From assembly GCA_036266835.1 (NCBI GenBank), contig DATAXD010000067.1:1-55695 (forward strand): 55,695 nt of DNA, read 5' to 3'. Numbering within the stretch: position 1 is the first letter of the stretch; each line of letters begins with the position of its first letter. The notes beneath the pieces were generated by a model. The model saw only the letters and a list, made by a program, of their open reading frames with translations. It made no database searches and was not told where the DNA came from. The DNA comes from Galbitalea sp036266835 (lineage in GTDB: Bacteria > Actinomycetota > Actinomycetes > Actinomycetales > Microbacteriaceae). The translations under genes and the position numbers were made by a program. Positions 25,558 to 34,247 of the stretch are shown piece after piece.

Positions 25558-26440
25558 CACGTTGCGCGCCGAAGACCCCAGCCTTGAGGTCAGCGACCTC
25601 GAGGCCGATGGCTATGTCCCGGGTGAGTTGATCTCGCTCGCCAGCCCATCCCTGTTCAATGAACCGCGCCTCATTCGTATCGACAACGTCGAGAAGTGCA
25701 CCGATGCATTCCTGACCGAAACCCTCGACTACCTCGACCACCCGGCCGACGACACGTACGTAGTCTTGCGGCACGCCGGGGGAGTGCGCGGCAAGAAACT
25801 GCTCGACGCGATTCGGGCGGGCCAGGGCGGCGGGATCGAGATCGTGTGCGCCGAACTCAAGAAGGACACCGAGAAGCTCGACTTCGCAGCCGCAGAATTC
25901 TCCGACGCAAACCGGCGCGTGACGGCGAGCGCACTTCGGGCGCTGGTCACCGCCTTCGCCGACGATCTCGCGGAGCTGGCATCCGCCTGCCAGCAGCTCC
26001 TCGAAGACGCCAGCGAAGAAATCACCGAGGTGACGGTCGAGAAGTACTACTCCGGACGGGTGGAAACCAACGCATTCAGGGTTGCGGACGCTGCTATCGC
26101 CGGGCGCCGCGGAGAGGCGCTGGTGCTGCTGAGGCACGCGATTTCATCGGGCGCTGACCCGGTGCCAATGGTGGCGGCCTTCGCGGCGAAGCTACGCACG
26201 ATGGCGAAGATTTCCGGGGTGCGCGGGAGTTCGATGCAGCTCGCCCAGCAATTCGGCCTCGCACCATGGCAGGTCGACCGGGCGAAGCGCGATCTGCAGG
26301 GGTGGAACGATGCCGGTCTCGGTCGTTCGATCGAATTGGTGGCCGAGACGGATGCGCAGGTGAAGGGCGGAGGTCGCGACCCGGTGTTCGCGCTCGAGCG
26401 CATGGTGAGCCTGATCAGTCGCCGCGGGTCGCTCCAGTAA
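25424..26440 (+). CDS. holA: DNA polymerase III subunit delta
   Basis: Clamp-loader subunit that opens the beta sliding clamp, 338 aa. The family core APIVLVSGTEGFLADRAIRIL starts near residue 22, and the C-terminal collar domain ends with GGRDPVFALERMVSLIS. GTG 25424 is preceded by AGGAAGGGGG, an excellent ribosome site. Its first 134 nt are overlapped in another frame by the comEC tail. It converges with rpsT. Confidence 0.95.
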   Translation: MAAPASRTAPSIPQLEWRQIRPAPIVLVSGTEGFLADRAIRILRDTLRAEDPSLEVSDLEADGYVPGELISLASPSLFNEPRLIRIDNVEKCTDAFLTETLDYLDHPADDTYVVLRHAGGVRGKKLLDAIRAGQGGGIEIVCAELKKDTEKLDFAAAEFSDANRRVTASALRALVTAFADDLAELASACQQLLEDASEEITEVTVEKYYSGRVETNAFRVADAAIAGRRGEALVLLRHAISSGADPVPMVAAFAAKLRTMAKISGVRGSSMQLAQQFGLAPWQVDRAKRDLQGWNDAGLGRSIELVAETDAQVKGGGRDPVFALERMVSLISRRGSLQ

Positions 26441-26444
26441 GAGA

Positions 26445-26477
26445 ACGCCCGCCGCGGATCAATCCGGCGACGGGCGT
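26445..26477. terminator. Bidirectional terminator between holA and rpsT
   Basis: ACGCCCG (26445-26451) pairs with CGGGCGT (26471-26477), and an inner GGA/TCC extends the stem. It lies between two convergent genes. Confidence 0.65.
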
Positions 26478-26505
26478 AATTCCTGAAGTTCTGGAGGGGA
26501 AATCC

Positions 26506-26766
26506 CTAAAGTGCGGCGACCTGCTTCGCAATCGCCGACTTGCGGTTCGCGGCCTGGTTGCGGTGGATGACACCCTTGCTGACCGCCTTGTCGAGCTTCC
26601 TGCCCGCAAGCGTCAGTGAGGTGGCGGCGGCGGCCTTGTCGCCGGCGGCTACCGCCTTGTGAGTCGCGCGGATGGCGGTCTTGAGCTCGCTCTTGACCGC
26701 CTTGTTGCGGTCCTGCGCCTTCTTGTTGGTGCCGATCCGCTTGATCTGCGACTTGATGTTTGCCAC
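26506..26766 (-). CDS. rpsT: 30S ribosomal protein S20
   Basis: Primary 16S rRNA-binding protein of the small subunit body, 86 aa, highly basic and Ala-rich (begins VANIKSQIKRIGTNKKAQ). GTG 26766 is chosen over an upstream in-frame ATG because it matches the family N-terminus and has AAGGG 8 nt upstream. The holA-rpsT-lepA neighbourhood is conserved in actinobacteria. Confidence 0.97.
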   Translation of the reverse strand: MANIKSQIKRIGTNKKAQDRNKAVKSELKTAIRATHKAVAAGDKAAAATSLTLAGRKLDKAVSKGVIHRNQAANRKSAIAKQVAAL

Positions 26767-26824
26767 GAAGTAACCCTTGTCTGATGCTTTCGATGTGATT
26801 GAGTCGGCGGTGCGGGAAGTGAAT

Positions 26825-26852
26825 TCAATACCGCGCCGAAGCCAAGGGACAA
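26825..26852 (-). promoter_or_regulatory. Sigma-70-type promoter of rpsT
   Basis: On the minus strand TTGTCC (26852-26847) and TATTGA (26830-26825) are separated by 16 nt. They would give an rpsT leader of roughly 50 nt, in line with a highly expressed ribosomal gene. Confidence 0.5.
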
Positions 26853-26977
26853 CAATACCAGTCGTCGCGAGCATCCGAAAATTTGAGGCAGTGAACTAGT
26901 ATCTAAACAGTTCAGACGCATCAGCTTAGGGCGTTTACGCTCTGGCCCGGAGGTGTTGGGATCAGTAGTCATGATCC

Positions 26978-27292
26978 ATGCCCGAAGTAAAGTCCGATGC
27001 AGCCCGGATCCTTGGTGAGAGAGTGCGTGCCCAGCGACAGCGGCTCGGCATTAGCCAGGAGACACTCGCGCAGCTCTCCGATGTCCATTGGACGTTCGTC
27101 GGCCAGGTAGAGCGGGGCGCGCGGAATCTGAGCCTGCACAACATCATCAAGATTGCGGGCGGGCTGGATGTTGACCCCGGTCTGCTGATCGCCGGCATTC
27201 CCGCATCCGCCGTGCCGCACGAGGAGCGACCGCTTTCACCGGCCGACCGGATTCGCATCCAGCGACAGGCAGGTTCAAAGCCAGTAGCGTAG
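26978..27292 (+). CDS. XRE-family DNA-binding protein
   Basis: Small regulator of 104 aa. The helix-turn-helix covers about residues 12-70 (RQRLGISQETLAQLSDVHWTFVGQVERG holds helices 2-3). The C-terminal 30 residues are polar and without a known domain. Target and ligand are unknown. It precedes the epimerase gene by 4 nt but that gene seems to have its own promoter. No toxin gene lies nearby, so an antitoxin role is not supported. Confidence 0.87.
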   Translation: MPEVKSDAARILGERVRAQRQRLGISQETLAQLSDVHWTFVGQVERGARNLSLHNIIKIAGGLDVDPGLLIAGIPASAVPHEERPLSPADRIRIQRQAGSKPVA

Positions 27293-27296
27293 GGGG

Positions 27297-28265
27297 ATGC
27301 CCGACCGCGCGTCCCGCCCACAGGCGAGCGGCCGTCGTATCGTCATCGCCGGTGCGAGCGGCTTCGTCGGTAGTTACCTGGTCTCGCGGTTCCGTGCCGC
27401 GGGCGACACTGTCGCAACCATTGGTCGCGGTGCAGCGGACGCCAGGTGGGGCGACCCGGCCGCGATCGCTTCGGTCGTCGAGGGGTCAGACGTCGTAATC
27501 AACCTCGCGGGCAAGAGCGTCAACTGCCGGTACACCCGCAGGAACAAGGCCGCCATTTTCAGTTCGAGGCTGCTCACCACCGCAGAACTCGGCGACGCCG
27601 TCGCAGTGGTCGATCATCCGCCCGCCGTCTGGTTCAACGCGAGCACCGCGACGATCTATCGCCATGCCGACGACCGGCCAATGACCGAAAAAAAGGGCGA
27701 GCTGGGATCCGGATTCTCCGTGAACGTGGCCAGCGCGTGGGAACGCGAGTTCTTCGCGCACCATCGCGACGGTGTGCGCCAGGTCGCGCTTCGGATGGCC
27801 ATCGTGCTCGGCCCCGGATCTGCGCTCACGCCCTTGGTGCGATTGACCCGCGCGGGTCTGGGCGGACCGCAGTTCGGCGGCAAGACGAAGGGCGCGCGGC
27901 AGCGATTCAGTTGGGTTCACATTGCGGATGTGTACCGCGCCATCGAGTTCCTGATTTCGCACGTGAGCCTGACTGACGCGGTCAATGTCGCCTCGCCGTA
28001 TCCGGTGGACAACCGCGAGCTGATGGCGACTCTGCGCCGGGTGCTCGGCGTGCGGGTGTTCCTGCCGGTGTTCGACTGGATGCTGGAAGTTGGTGCCTTC
28101 GCGCTGCGCACCGAGACCGAGCTTCTGCTCAAGAGCCGTTGGGTGGTGCCGAAGCGACTGCTGGACGCCGGATTCGGATTCGAGTTTCCGAAGCTCGAGG
28201 GCGCGCTGCGCAACATCCTGCACCGCGAGCTCGCGGAGAATCCGCCGGTCGAATCCGGGGGTTAG
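27297..28265 (+). CDS. TIGR01777-type NAD-dependent epimerase/dehydratase
   Basis: Extended short-chain dehydrogenase-like protein of 322 aa. The N-terminal Rossmann motif is GASGFVGSYL; FNASTATIYRHADD is the catalytic-region equivalent, and a DUF1731 C-terminal domain (LPVFDWMLEVGAFAL... onward) completes the family layout. The cellular reaction is not known; older databases link it to cell division without direct evidence. The promoter looks leaderless: TAGCGT (27285-27290) ends 6 nt before the ATG, although AGGGGG in between could also serve as a ribosome site. Confidence 0.88.
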   Translation: MPDRASRPQASGRRIVIAGASGFVGSYLVSRFRAAGDTVATIGRGAADARWGDPAAIASVVEGSDVVINLAGKSVNCRYTRRNKAAIFSSRLLTTAELGDAVAVVDHPPAVWFNASTATIYRHADDRPMTEKKGELGSGFSVNVASAWEREFFAHHRDGVRQVALRMAIVLGPGSALTPLVRLTRAGLGGPQFGGKTKGARQRFSWVHIADVYRAIEFLISHVSLTDAVNVASPYPVDNRELMATLRRVLGVRVFLPVFDWMLEVGAFALRTETELLLKSRWVVPKRLLDAGFGFEFPKLEGALRNILHRELAENPPVESGG

Positions 28266-28306
28266 CCTCCTGTTCCTGCCTTCGCCTTACTTTCTAGGCT
28301 GGAGCA

Positions 28307-28618
28307 ATGACCTCCACCGAAACCTCCGATCGCGCGACATCGGCCCCCACCGCGCCCGTCGCTGCTGCACCGTCCCGCACCCTGAGCATTCTGAGCCTTG
28401 TTGCGGCGATCGCGTCGGTCCCGCTCGGGCACCTGGTGATTCTGCCGCTGGCCGCAATCGTGCTCGGGTTCATTGCTCGCCAGCGCGAACCGTGGGCGCG
28501 AGGTATGTCCACCGGGGGAATCGTGGTCGGATTCGTCATTCTGTTCTGGTGGCTGATCGTCGGGGCCATCGCTCTCACCGTCTGGCTTCCGATCGCGCTC
28601 GTGTCGAACGGGTTCTAG
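28307..28618 (+). CDS. Small membrane protein, DUF4190-like
   Basis: Protein of 103 aa with a disordered Thr/Ala-rich N-terminus and two hydrophobic segments around a positively charged loop (GFIARQREPWARGMSTGGIVVG), the DUF4190 pattern. Function unknown. TAGGCT (28295-28300) ends 6 nt before the ATG; the intervening GGAGCA could also be a ribosome site. A strong terminator follows. Confidence 0.75.
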   Translation: MTSTETSDRATSAPTAPVAAAPSRTLSILSLVAAIASVPLGHLVILPLAAIVLGFIARQREPWARGMSTGGIVVGFVILFWWLIVGAIALTVWLPIALVSNGF

Positions 28619-28680
28619 CACCGGGCGGGTTCCCGCACGGGCACCGCCAGCCGAGACGGCTGTCGGCGCTGGTGCCGCGG

Positions 28681-28706
28681 CGAAGGCCAGAACTGGCCTT
28701 CGCTTT
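28681..28706 (+). terminator. Intrinsic terminator
   Basis: CGAAGGCCAG-AA-CTGGCCTTCG followed by CTTTT: a 10-bp stem and T-tract, the most canonical terminator in the window. It ends transcription before lepA. Confidence 0.9.
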
Positions 28707-28737
28707 TAGCTCCCGCGCGCATGAGACAATTGCACAA

Positions 28738-30618
28738 ATGTCACCACGAGCACTCCGAGGCCTCGAGCCCGCGGCGACCGATCCGGCGTTCATCCGCAAC
28801 TTCTGCATCATCGCGCACATCGATCACGGCAAGTCGACCCTTGCGGACCGCATGCTGTCGCTCACCGGCGTCGTGGATGACCGTGCGATGCGCGCGCAGT
28901 ACCTCGACCGCATGGATATCGAGCGCGAGCGCGGCATCACCATCAAGAGCCAGGCCGTTCGGATGCCGTGGTCCCACGCCGGTCCAGTCGGCCAGGAGGG
29001 CCGTACCGAGGCCAAGACCTATGCCCTGAACATGATCGACACACCCGGTCACGTCGACTTCACCTATGAGGTATCGCGAAGTCTCGCGGCGTGTGAGGGG
29101 GCAGTGCTCCTCGTCGACGCAGCGCAGGGAATCGAGGCACAGACGTTGGCGAACCTCTACCTCGCGCTGGAGAACGACCTCGCCATCATCCCCGTTCTCA
29201 ACAAGATCGACCTGCCGGCGGCGGAGCCCGAGAAGTATGCGAAGGAACTCGCGAGCCTGATCGGCGGACGACCCGAGGACGTACTGCGCGTGAGCGGTAA
29301 GACCGGCGCGGGCGTGTCCGAGCTGCTGGACAAGGTCATTGAGCTCATCCCGGCACCGGTCGGCGATGCGAACGCGGCCGCCCGCGCGATGATCTTCGAT
29401 TCGGTCTACGACAGCTACCGCGGCGTGGTCACCTATGTGCGGATGATCGACGGCAAGCTCAACGCCCGCGAGAAGATCCAGATGATGTCGACGCGCGCGA
29501 TGCACGACATCCTCGAGATCGGTGTTTCCTCGCCCGAGCCGACCGTCACCAAGGGTCTCGGTGTTGGCGAGGTCGGCTATCTGATCACCGGTGTGAAGGA
29601 CGTGCGCCAAAGCAAGGTCGGCGACACCGTGACGACGGCCGTCAAGCCGGCGAGCAAGGCGCTGCCCGGTTATACCGAGCCGAAACCGATGGTGTTTTCG
29701 GGACTCTATCCGCTCGACGGGAGCGACTATCCGCTGCTGCGCGAAGCGCTGGACAAGCTCAAGCTGTCGGATGCGGCGCTCGTGTATGAGCCCGAGACAT
29801 CCGTCGCCCTCGGGTTCGGATTCCGTTGCGGATTCCTGGGACTGCTGCATCTCGAGATCGTCACCGAGCGCCTCGATCGCGAGTTCGGCCTCGACCTCAT
29901 CACGACCGCGCCGTCGGTACCGTACGAAGTGACGACGGACGACAAGAAGACAGTGACCGTCACGAACCCGTCGGAGTTTCCCGGCGGCAAGATCGCATCC
30001 GTCTCCGAACCGATGGTCCGGGCGGCGATTCTGGCGCCCAAGGACTACGTCGGCGTGATCATGGAGCTCTGCCAGTCGCGTCGCGGCAGCCTGCTCGGCA
30101 TGGATTACCTCGGCGAGGATCGCGTCGAGATCCGCTACCGGATGCCTCTCGGCGAGATCGTCTTCGACTTCTTCGACAACCTGAAGAGTCGCACGGCCGG
30201 GTATGCGTCGCTCGACTATGAACCGGACGGCCAGGCCGCCTCCGACCTGGTCAAAGTCGACATCCTGCTGCAGGGCGAACAGGTCGACGCGTTTTCGACC
30301 ATCGTGCATCGCGACAAGGCCCAGCCGTACGGCGCGCTGATGACCGAGCGACTGCGCAAACTGATTCCGCGCCAGCAGTTCGAGGTGCCGATCCAGGCTG
30401 CGATCGGGTCGCGGATCATTGCCCGCGAAAGCATCCGAGCGGTTCGTAAAGACGTGCTGGCGAAGTGCTACGGGGGTGACATCACCCGCAAGCGCAAGCT
30501 CCTCGAGAAGCAGAAGGAGGGCAAGAAGCGAATGAAGATGGTGGGTCGCGTCGAGGTTCCGCAGGAGGCGTTCATTGCTGCGCTGAGCGGTGACGTCGAG
30601 AAGAAGAAGGACAAGTAG
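28738..30618 (+). CDS. lepA: Elongation factor 4 (LepA GTPase)
   Basis: Ribosome-associated translational GTPase, 626 aa. G1 is AHIDHGKST, G2 lies in ERERGITIKSQ, G3 is DTPGHVDF, and G4 is NKIDLP. Domains II-V and the LepA-specific C-terminal domain (ending KKRMKMVGRVEVPQEAFIAAL) follow. A much longer frame extends upstream, but ATG 28738 gives the family N-terminus. No ribosome site is obvious; GACAAT 7 nt upstream could be a -10 of a leaderless mRNA. Confidence 0.97.
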   Translation: MSPRALRGLEPAATDPAFIRNFCIIAHIDHGKSTLADRMLSLTGVVDDRAMRAQYLDRMDIERERGITIKSQAVRMPWSHAGPVGQEGRTEAKTYALNMIDTPGHVDFTYEVSRSLAACEGAVLLVDAAQGIEAQTLANLYLALENDLAIIPVLNKIDLPAAEPEKYAKELASLIGGRPEDVLRVSGKTGAGVSELLDKVIELIPAPVGDANAAARAMIFDSVYDSYRGVVTYVRMIDGKLNAREKIQMMSTRAMHDILEIGVSSPEPTVTKGLGVGEVGYLITGVKDVRQSKVGDTVTTAVKPASKALPGYTEPKPMVFSGLYPLDGSDYPLLREALDKLKLSDAALVYEPETSVALGFGFRCGFLGLLHLEIVTERLDREFGLDLITTAPSVPYEVTTDDKKTVTVTNPSEFPGGKIASVSEPMVRAAILAPKDYVGVIMELCQSRRGSLLGMDYLGEDRVEIRYRMPLGEIVFDFFDNLKSRTAGYASLDYEPDGQAASDLVKVDILLQGEQVDAFSTIVHRDKAQPYGALMTERLRKLIPRQQFEVPIQAAIGSRIIARESIRAVRKDVLAKCYGGDITRKRKLLEKQKEGKKRMKMVGRVEVPQEAFIAALSGDVEKKKDK

Positions 30619-30650
30619 GCTCTGCTCAATTTGACCGTCGTGCGTTCCTC

Positions 30651-30713
30651 AGGAGAAATTGTGAAACGCCGGGTTGATTGACCGGGTTGCACGGCGTGTC
30701 TCGAATTTCTCCT
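30651..30713. terminator. Long inverted repeat between lepA and convergent gene
   Basis: AGGAGAAATT (30651-30660) pairs with AATTTCTCCT (30704-30713), enclosing a second stem ACGCCG/CGGCGT and a tandem repeat CCGGGTTG (30669-30676 and 30682-30689). It lies between convergent genes and probably terminates both. Confidence 0.6.
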
Positions 30714-30744
30714 TAGTTCGGCGCGGCCGAGCCGGGGGAGCCGC

Positions 30745-31260
30745 TCAGTCGTCGAAGACGTTCCAGCAGATAGCGCTGCGCAGGCGCTGATCATCCAGGA
30801 CGAGGGCTCGTACAGCGTCGGGTAGCTGCTCGCGTTGCCAATCGCGCTCACGGACACGAGCATCCTGCGCGAGTTTGCTCGCAGTGGCGGCCTGAACGGC
30901 GCGAATTGCATACGCGGCTGCACCGAGATCGTGGGCGGCGACGTGGGCAACCGCGACAGCCTGACCAGCCGCGAGTGCGGCAAACCGGGCCGCGTCGGAG
31001 CAACCGCGACCGGCGGCGTTGGCCGCGAACGCCGCATTGTGGGCATCCGTCATTGGTACCTCGCCGCGAATCCACGCGCGCAGCATCGCAATGGCCTCTC
31101 GAGGTCGTTGGTCATCCGGAGCCTCACGCGCGAACAACCCGAGCACGTGCTCCGCGCAGGCGGCCGACCACTCAGCGAGCGCGTGGTGGTCGGCATCCGT
31201 GAGCAGGCCACCGCGTCGGATAGTGACGAGACGCGGATCGCGTGCTTTCGGCAGGATCAT
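30745..31260 (-). CDS. Putative immunity protein (Imm5-like)
   Basis: Ala-rich, all-helical protein of 171 aa of the group annotated in actinobacteria as putative immunity protein. The pattern LLTDADHHALAEWSAACAEHVL..., repeated AAR/AAG helices and a C-terminal LPDAVRALVLDDQRLR fit it. The implied role is neutralising a polymorphic or contact-dependent toxin, but no toxin, secretion gene or WXG/LXG protein is adjacent, so this rests on family naming only. The start ATG 31260 has GAGGG directly upstream. Confidence 0.65.
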   Translation of the reverse strand: MILPKARDPRLVTIRRGGLLTDADHHALAEWSAACAEHVLGLFAREAPDDQRPREAIAMLRAWIRGEVPMTDAHNAAFAANAAGRGCSDAARFAALAAGQAVAVAHVAAHDLGAAAYAIRAVQAATASKLAQDARVRERDWQREQLPDAVRALVLDDQRLRSAICWNVFDD

Positions 31261-31339
31261 CCCTCAAGTGTGCCCGTTTGGGGCGTTTGTGCCCGCCCGC
31301 GCGCTCACTCGTCGCGAATGGGAACAATCGCGCGGGACG

Positions 31340-31705
31340 TTACTCCGCCAGGATCTTCGCGCGGGCGGTAGCCAGCTCGTCGTCGCTGATCAGGCCGCGG
31401 GAGTGCAGATCCGCGAGTTCCTCGAGGCGCGTCTCCTTGAGCACGGCGGGCGTGGCGGCCTCGGGTACAAGCGCCGCATCCGTGCCGTCGGCGATGATGT
31501 TGGCACTTCGCTCCGCCGGGGTTTCGTCAGCGAACGGCTTGGTCTTCGGAAGATCGGCCATCGACGCCTGAAGCTGCGCTGCTACCCGCTGGTCGCTCGC
31601 CGCGGACGCCTGCTTGGCACGCCGGGAAATGCTCGCGATCCAGAGAACGAGTCCCACGATCACAACGACGAAGATGACGATGAAGAGGATGTCGCTGGTG
31701 CCCAT
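31340..31705 (-). CDS. SHOCT-domain membrane protein
   Basis: Protein of 121 aa with one N-terminal membrane helix (about residues 4-24), an acidic/Ala-rich middle and a C-terminal SHOCT domain (RLEELADLHSRGLISDDELATARAKIL). SHOCT domains are short oligomerisation modules; no enzymatic role is expected. TATTCT (31717-31712 on the minus strand) lies 6 nt before the ATG, so the mRNA is probably leaderless. An upstream in-frame start at 31795 is rejected because it would precede this promoter. Confidence 0.85.
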   Translation of the reverse strand: MGTSDILFIVIFVVVIVGLVLWIASISRRAKQASAASDQRVAAQLQASMADLPKTKPFADETPAERSANIIADGTDAALVPEAATPAVLKETRLEELADLHSRGLISDDELATARAKILAE

Positions 31706-31787
31706 GCTGCGAGAATAGACGGATGCAGTGCGCCGCGCCGGAAGGCTCTCCGAATCGCGAAATCGCGCGATTCGCAGGAGTCGACTC

Positions 31788-32447
31788 GTGAGCAAGGCTG
31801 CCTTGTGGGAGCGTGCCGTGAGCTATGCGGCCGTCGGGGCAACGCAGAAGCCCGACCTGATGCAATATCCGCCGCGAGGTTATCGCCCGCTCGAACGACG
31901 CATCCGGATCGGACACGGCGACGAGCGGTGGGAATATGCCTGGACACAGCTATTCACGTGGGGAGTCCAGCGGCTGTCTGGCATGAAGGTCGAGGTCACC
32001 GACACGCCGGGCGAAGTCACTGAGCTCACCTACACGCCGGTGGGATTCGACGCCAGCGGCAACCCGGTTGTGCCAGCCACGGTGGATGAATCCGGCGAGG
32101 CCCTGTTCGGGCCCGATGGAAGCGCGTTCCTGCGGCCGGGCGACACAGCGAACCTCGTCATCCCCTTCGGCCCTCTCAGGATCGGTTCGCCGGTTCGCGT
32201 CGTGTACGTCGTCGACGAGCCCGCCCGCAAGGGATTCGCGTACGGGACTCTGCCCGGACATCCGGAAAGTGGCGAAGAGGCCTGGATGCTGACCCGATCC
32301 GACGATGGCTCGGTGTGGCTGACCATTCGCGCGTTCTCGCGCCCATCGAGCAAGCGCTGGTGGGCGGTCTATCCGGTACTGCGGATCGTGCAGGAAGTCT
32401 TCACGCGGCGCTACGAGCGAGCGCTCACCGGAGCGCTGCCGTCCTGA
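31788..32447 (+). CDS. DUF1990 family protein
   Basis: Protein of 219 aa, DUF1990 type (YPPRGYRPLERRIRIGHGDERWEYA near the start; AYGTLPGHPESGEEAW in the second half), a START-like fold of unknown function. GTG 31788 is chosen because AGGAG lies 7 nt upstream; an in-frame start at 31728 has none. It is 13 nt upstream of hemW and probably co-transcribed with it. Confidence 0.85.
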   Translation: MSKAALWERAVSYAAVGATQKPDLMQYPPRGYRPLERRIRIGHGDERWEYAWTQLFTWGVQRLSGMKVEVTDTPGEVTELTYTPVGFDASGNPVVPATVDESGEALFGPDGSAFLRPGDTANLVIPFGPLRIGSPVRVVYVVDEPARKGFAYGTLPGHPESGEEAWMLTRSDDGSVWLTIRAFSRPSSKRWWAVYPVLRIVQEVFTRRYERALTGALPS

Positions 32448-32460
32448 TGGGAGATCGGTA

Positions 32461-33684
32461 ATGCCGAGCGCGCTTCCGATTGCTGATCCTGCGCCGCTCG
32501 ACGGGCTCCTGCCGGAGTCCGTGGCGGATGGCGCTTCCGAGCGCAACTTCGGCGTGTACCTCCACGTGCCGTTCTGCCGGGTGCGCTGCGGGTATTGCGA
32601 CTTCAATACGTACACCGCCGATGAGCTGCGCGGAGCGAAACGAGCCGACTACGCGGATCAGGCAATCGCAGAAGTCCACCAGGCGCGCGAGGTGCTTGCT
32701 CGGGCGGGAATCACGAACCGAGAAGTATCGACCGTATTCTTCGGCGGTGGCACTCCGACCATGCTTCCCGCGTCCGATCTGGAGCGGATGCTGGAGGCCG
32801 TGCGCACGACCTGGGGACTCGCGCAGGGTGCCGAGGTGACAACCGAAGCGAATCCGGACTCGGTCGATGCCGATTATCTTGCGGCGCTCGCTGACGCAGG
32901 GTTCACTCGGATCTCGTTCGGGATGCAGTCGGCAGTTCCGCACGTGCTGGCGACTCTCGAGCGCACCCACGATCCCGAACGCATTCCGCTCGTGGTCGAG
33001 TGGGCGCGGGCCGTCGGGTTGCAGGTCAGTCTCGACTTGATTTATGGCACTCCGGGCGAGTCGCTCGAGGACTGGCGGACCTCCGTCGAGCAGGCAATCG
33101 CGCAGAGCCCCGACCACATATCGGCGTACGCGCTCATCGTCGAAGACGGGACGAAACTGGCCCGCCAGATTCGTCGTGGCGAGGTGGCGGAACCCGACGA
33201 CGACCTCGCGGCAGACATGTACGAACTCGCGGACGGTCTATTCGGCGGGGCAGGGTACGACTGGTACGAGGTGAGCAACTGGGCCCGCGATGGGCACCTC
33301 AGTCACCACAACCTCGCATACTGGCAAGGACACGACTGGTGGGGTGTCGGCCCCGGGGCGCACAGTCACGTCGGCGGCGTCCGCTGGTGGAACGTGAAGC
33401 ATCCCGCCGCCTATGCGGAGCGCATCGCGGCGAACCAGTCGCCGGCAGCGGGCCGTGAAACGCTAGACGACGAGACGCGTCGCGTTGAGCGAGTGCTGTT
33501 GGGCGTGCGCATCCGCGATGGGTTGCCGATCGACGAATTGGATGCCGCCGGACGTCGAGCCGTCGCAGGACTCATCGCCGACGAACTGGTCGAGCCCGCG
33601 CCTGCGCTGCGCGGCACGCTGGTGCTCACGCTGCGCGGTCGGCTGCTCGCGGATGCCGTCGTGCGTCGACTGCTCGCTGACTGA
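32461..33684 (+). CDS. hemW: Radical SAM heme chaperone HemW
   Basis: Radical SAM protein of 407 aa, long called oxygen-independent coproporphyrinogen oxidase-like, now known as a heme chaperone. The cluster motif C-x3-C-x2-C is CRVRCGYC, the SAM-binding FFGGGTPT follows, and the HemW-typical HNLAYWQGHDWWGVGPGAHSH (shown in part) is present. The C-terminal winged-helix-like domain is complete. lepA-hemW-hrcA order is conserved in actinobacteria; here three small genes interrupt it. Confidence 0.95.
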   Translation: MPSALPIADPAPLDGLLPESVADGASERNFGVYLHVPFCRVRCGYCDFNTYTADELRGAKRADYADQAIAEVHQAREVLARAGITNREVSTVFFGGGTPTMLPASDLERMLEAVRTTWGLAQGAEVTTEANPDSVDADYLAALADAGFTRISFGMQSAVPHVLATLERTHDPERIPLVVEWARAVGLQVSLDLIYGTPGESLEDWRTSVEQAIAQSPDHISAYALIVEDGTKLARQIRRGEVAEPDDDLAADMYELADGLFGGAGYDWYEVSNWARDGHLSHHNLAYWQGHDWWGVGPGAHSHVGGVRWWNVKHPAAYAERIAANQSPAAGRETLDDETRRVERVLLGVRIRDGLPIDELDAAGRRAVAGLIADELVEPAPALRGTLVLTLRGRLLADAVVRRLLAD

Positions 33685-33695
33685 CGTCGCGCGAG

Positions 33696-34136
33696 CTACT
33701 TGATGAGACGCACGGCAAACGGGTAGCGGTAGGAGCCGCCACCGTTGACCCGGATGAATCCGATGACCGAGAGCACGATGTTGAGGATCCAGACCGCGAC
33801 GGGCACCAGACCGAGCACGTAGGCGAGTGCATCTCCTGGATGGCTGCCGAGACCGGCGGCCGCGCTAATGACGATCGAGGCGACGATTGTTACCAGGAGC
33901 TCGATGACGAGCCACCCAAGCGTGAACGTGATCTGCCAGTTGAGAGCCTCTTTGGACTCGATAGCCGTCTTCACGCCCCGATGCCGGAACAACAAAAAGA
34001 CGATCAGCGACGGCAGGAAGCCGACGACTCCGCCCAGGTGGGCGAGCGCAGCCCAGAGGGTGTCTTCCTCGGGCTTGAGCGGTACCGACGGGCCGGTCGA
34101 ACCGGTGTCATCAGTGGGCGCATCCTTCTTGGTCAT
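33696..34136 (-). CDS. DUF4870 domain membrane protein 1
   Basis: Membrane protein of 146 aa with a charged N-terminal 25 residues and the DUF4870 core: LAHLGGVVGFLPSLIVFLLF, then KEALNWQITFTL, then two more hydrophobic segments and a YRYPFAVRLIK ending. Function unknown. A paralogous gene lies 111 nt upstream on the same strand, suggesting an old tandem duplication. It converges with hemW across 11 nt. Confidence 0.85.
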   Translation of the reverse strand: MTKKDAPTDDTGSTGPSVPLKPEEDTLWAALAHLGGVVGFLPSLIVFLLFRHRGVKTAIESKEALNWQITFTLGWLVIELLVTIVASIVISAAAGLGSHPGDALAYVLGLVPVAVWILNIVLSVIGFIRVNGGGSYRYPFAVRLIK

Positions 34137-34207
34137 TTCCTCGACCGTCCCCTTTGGTGAGTGAGTCGCTGGCGAGTGGGCCGAGCGGCGGAATTCTTTA
34201 CATGGAA

Positions 34208-34236
34208 AAGGGGGCCGGAGTGCATCCAGCCCCCTT
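34208..34236 (-). terminator. Terminator of DUF4870 gene 2
   Basis: AAGGGGGC and GCCCCCTT form an 8-bp stem; on the minus strand it is followed by TTTTCC. It lies 12 nt beyond the stop of the second DUF4870 gene. Confidence 0.75.
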
Positions 34237-34247
34237 CACGACCAGGA

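Noticed and set aside
26767..26874. 36-residue N-terminal extension of ribosomal protein S20
   Set aside because: The extension is not S20-like and covers the promoter region; GTG 26766 has its own ribosome site.
26978..27292. XRE-type gene as an antitoxin
   Set aside because: The next gene is a conserved epimerase with its own promoter, not a toxin.
28741..30309. Open frame of 522 codons opposite lepA
   Set aside because: Antisense shadow of lepA with no recognisable domain or start signal.
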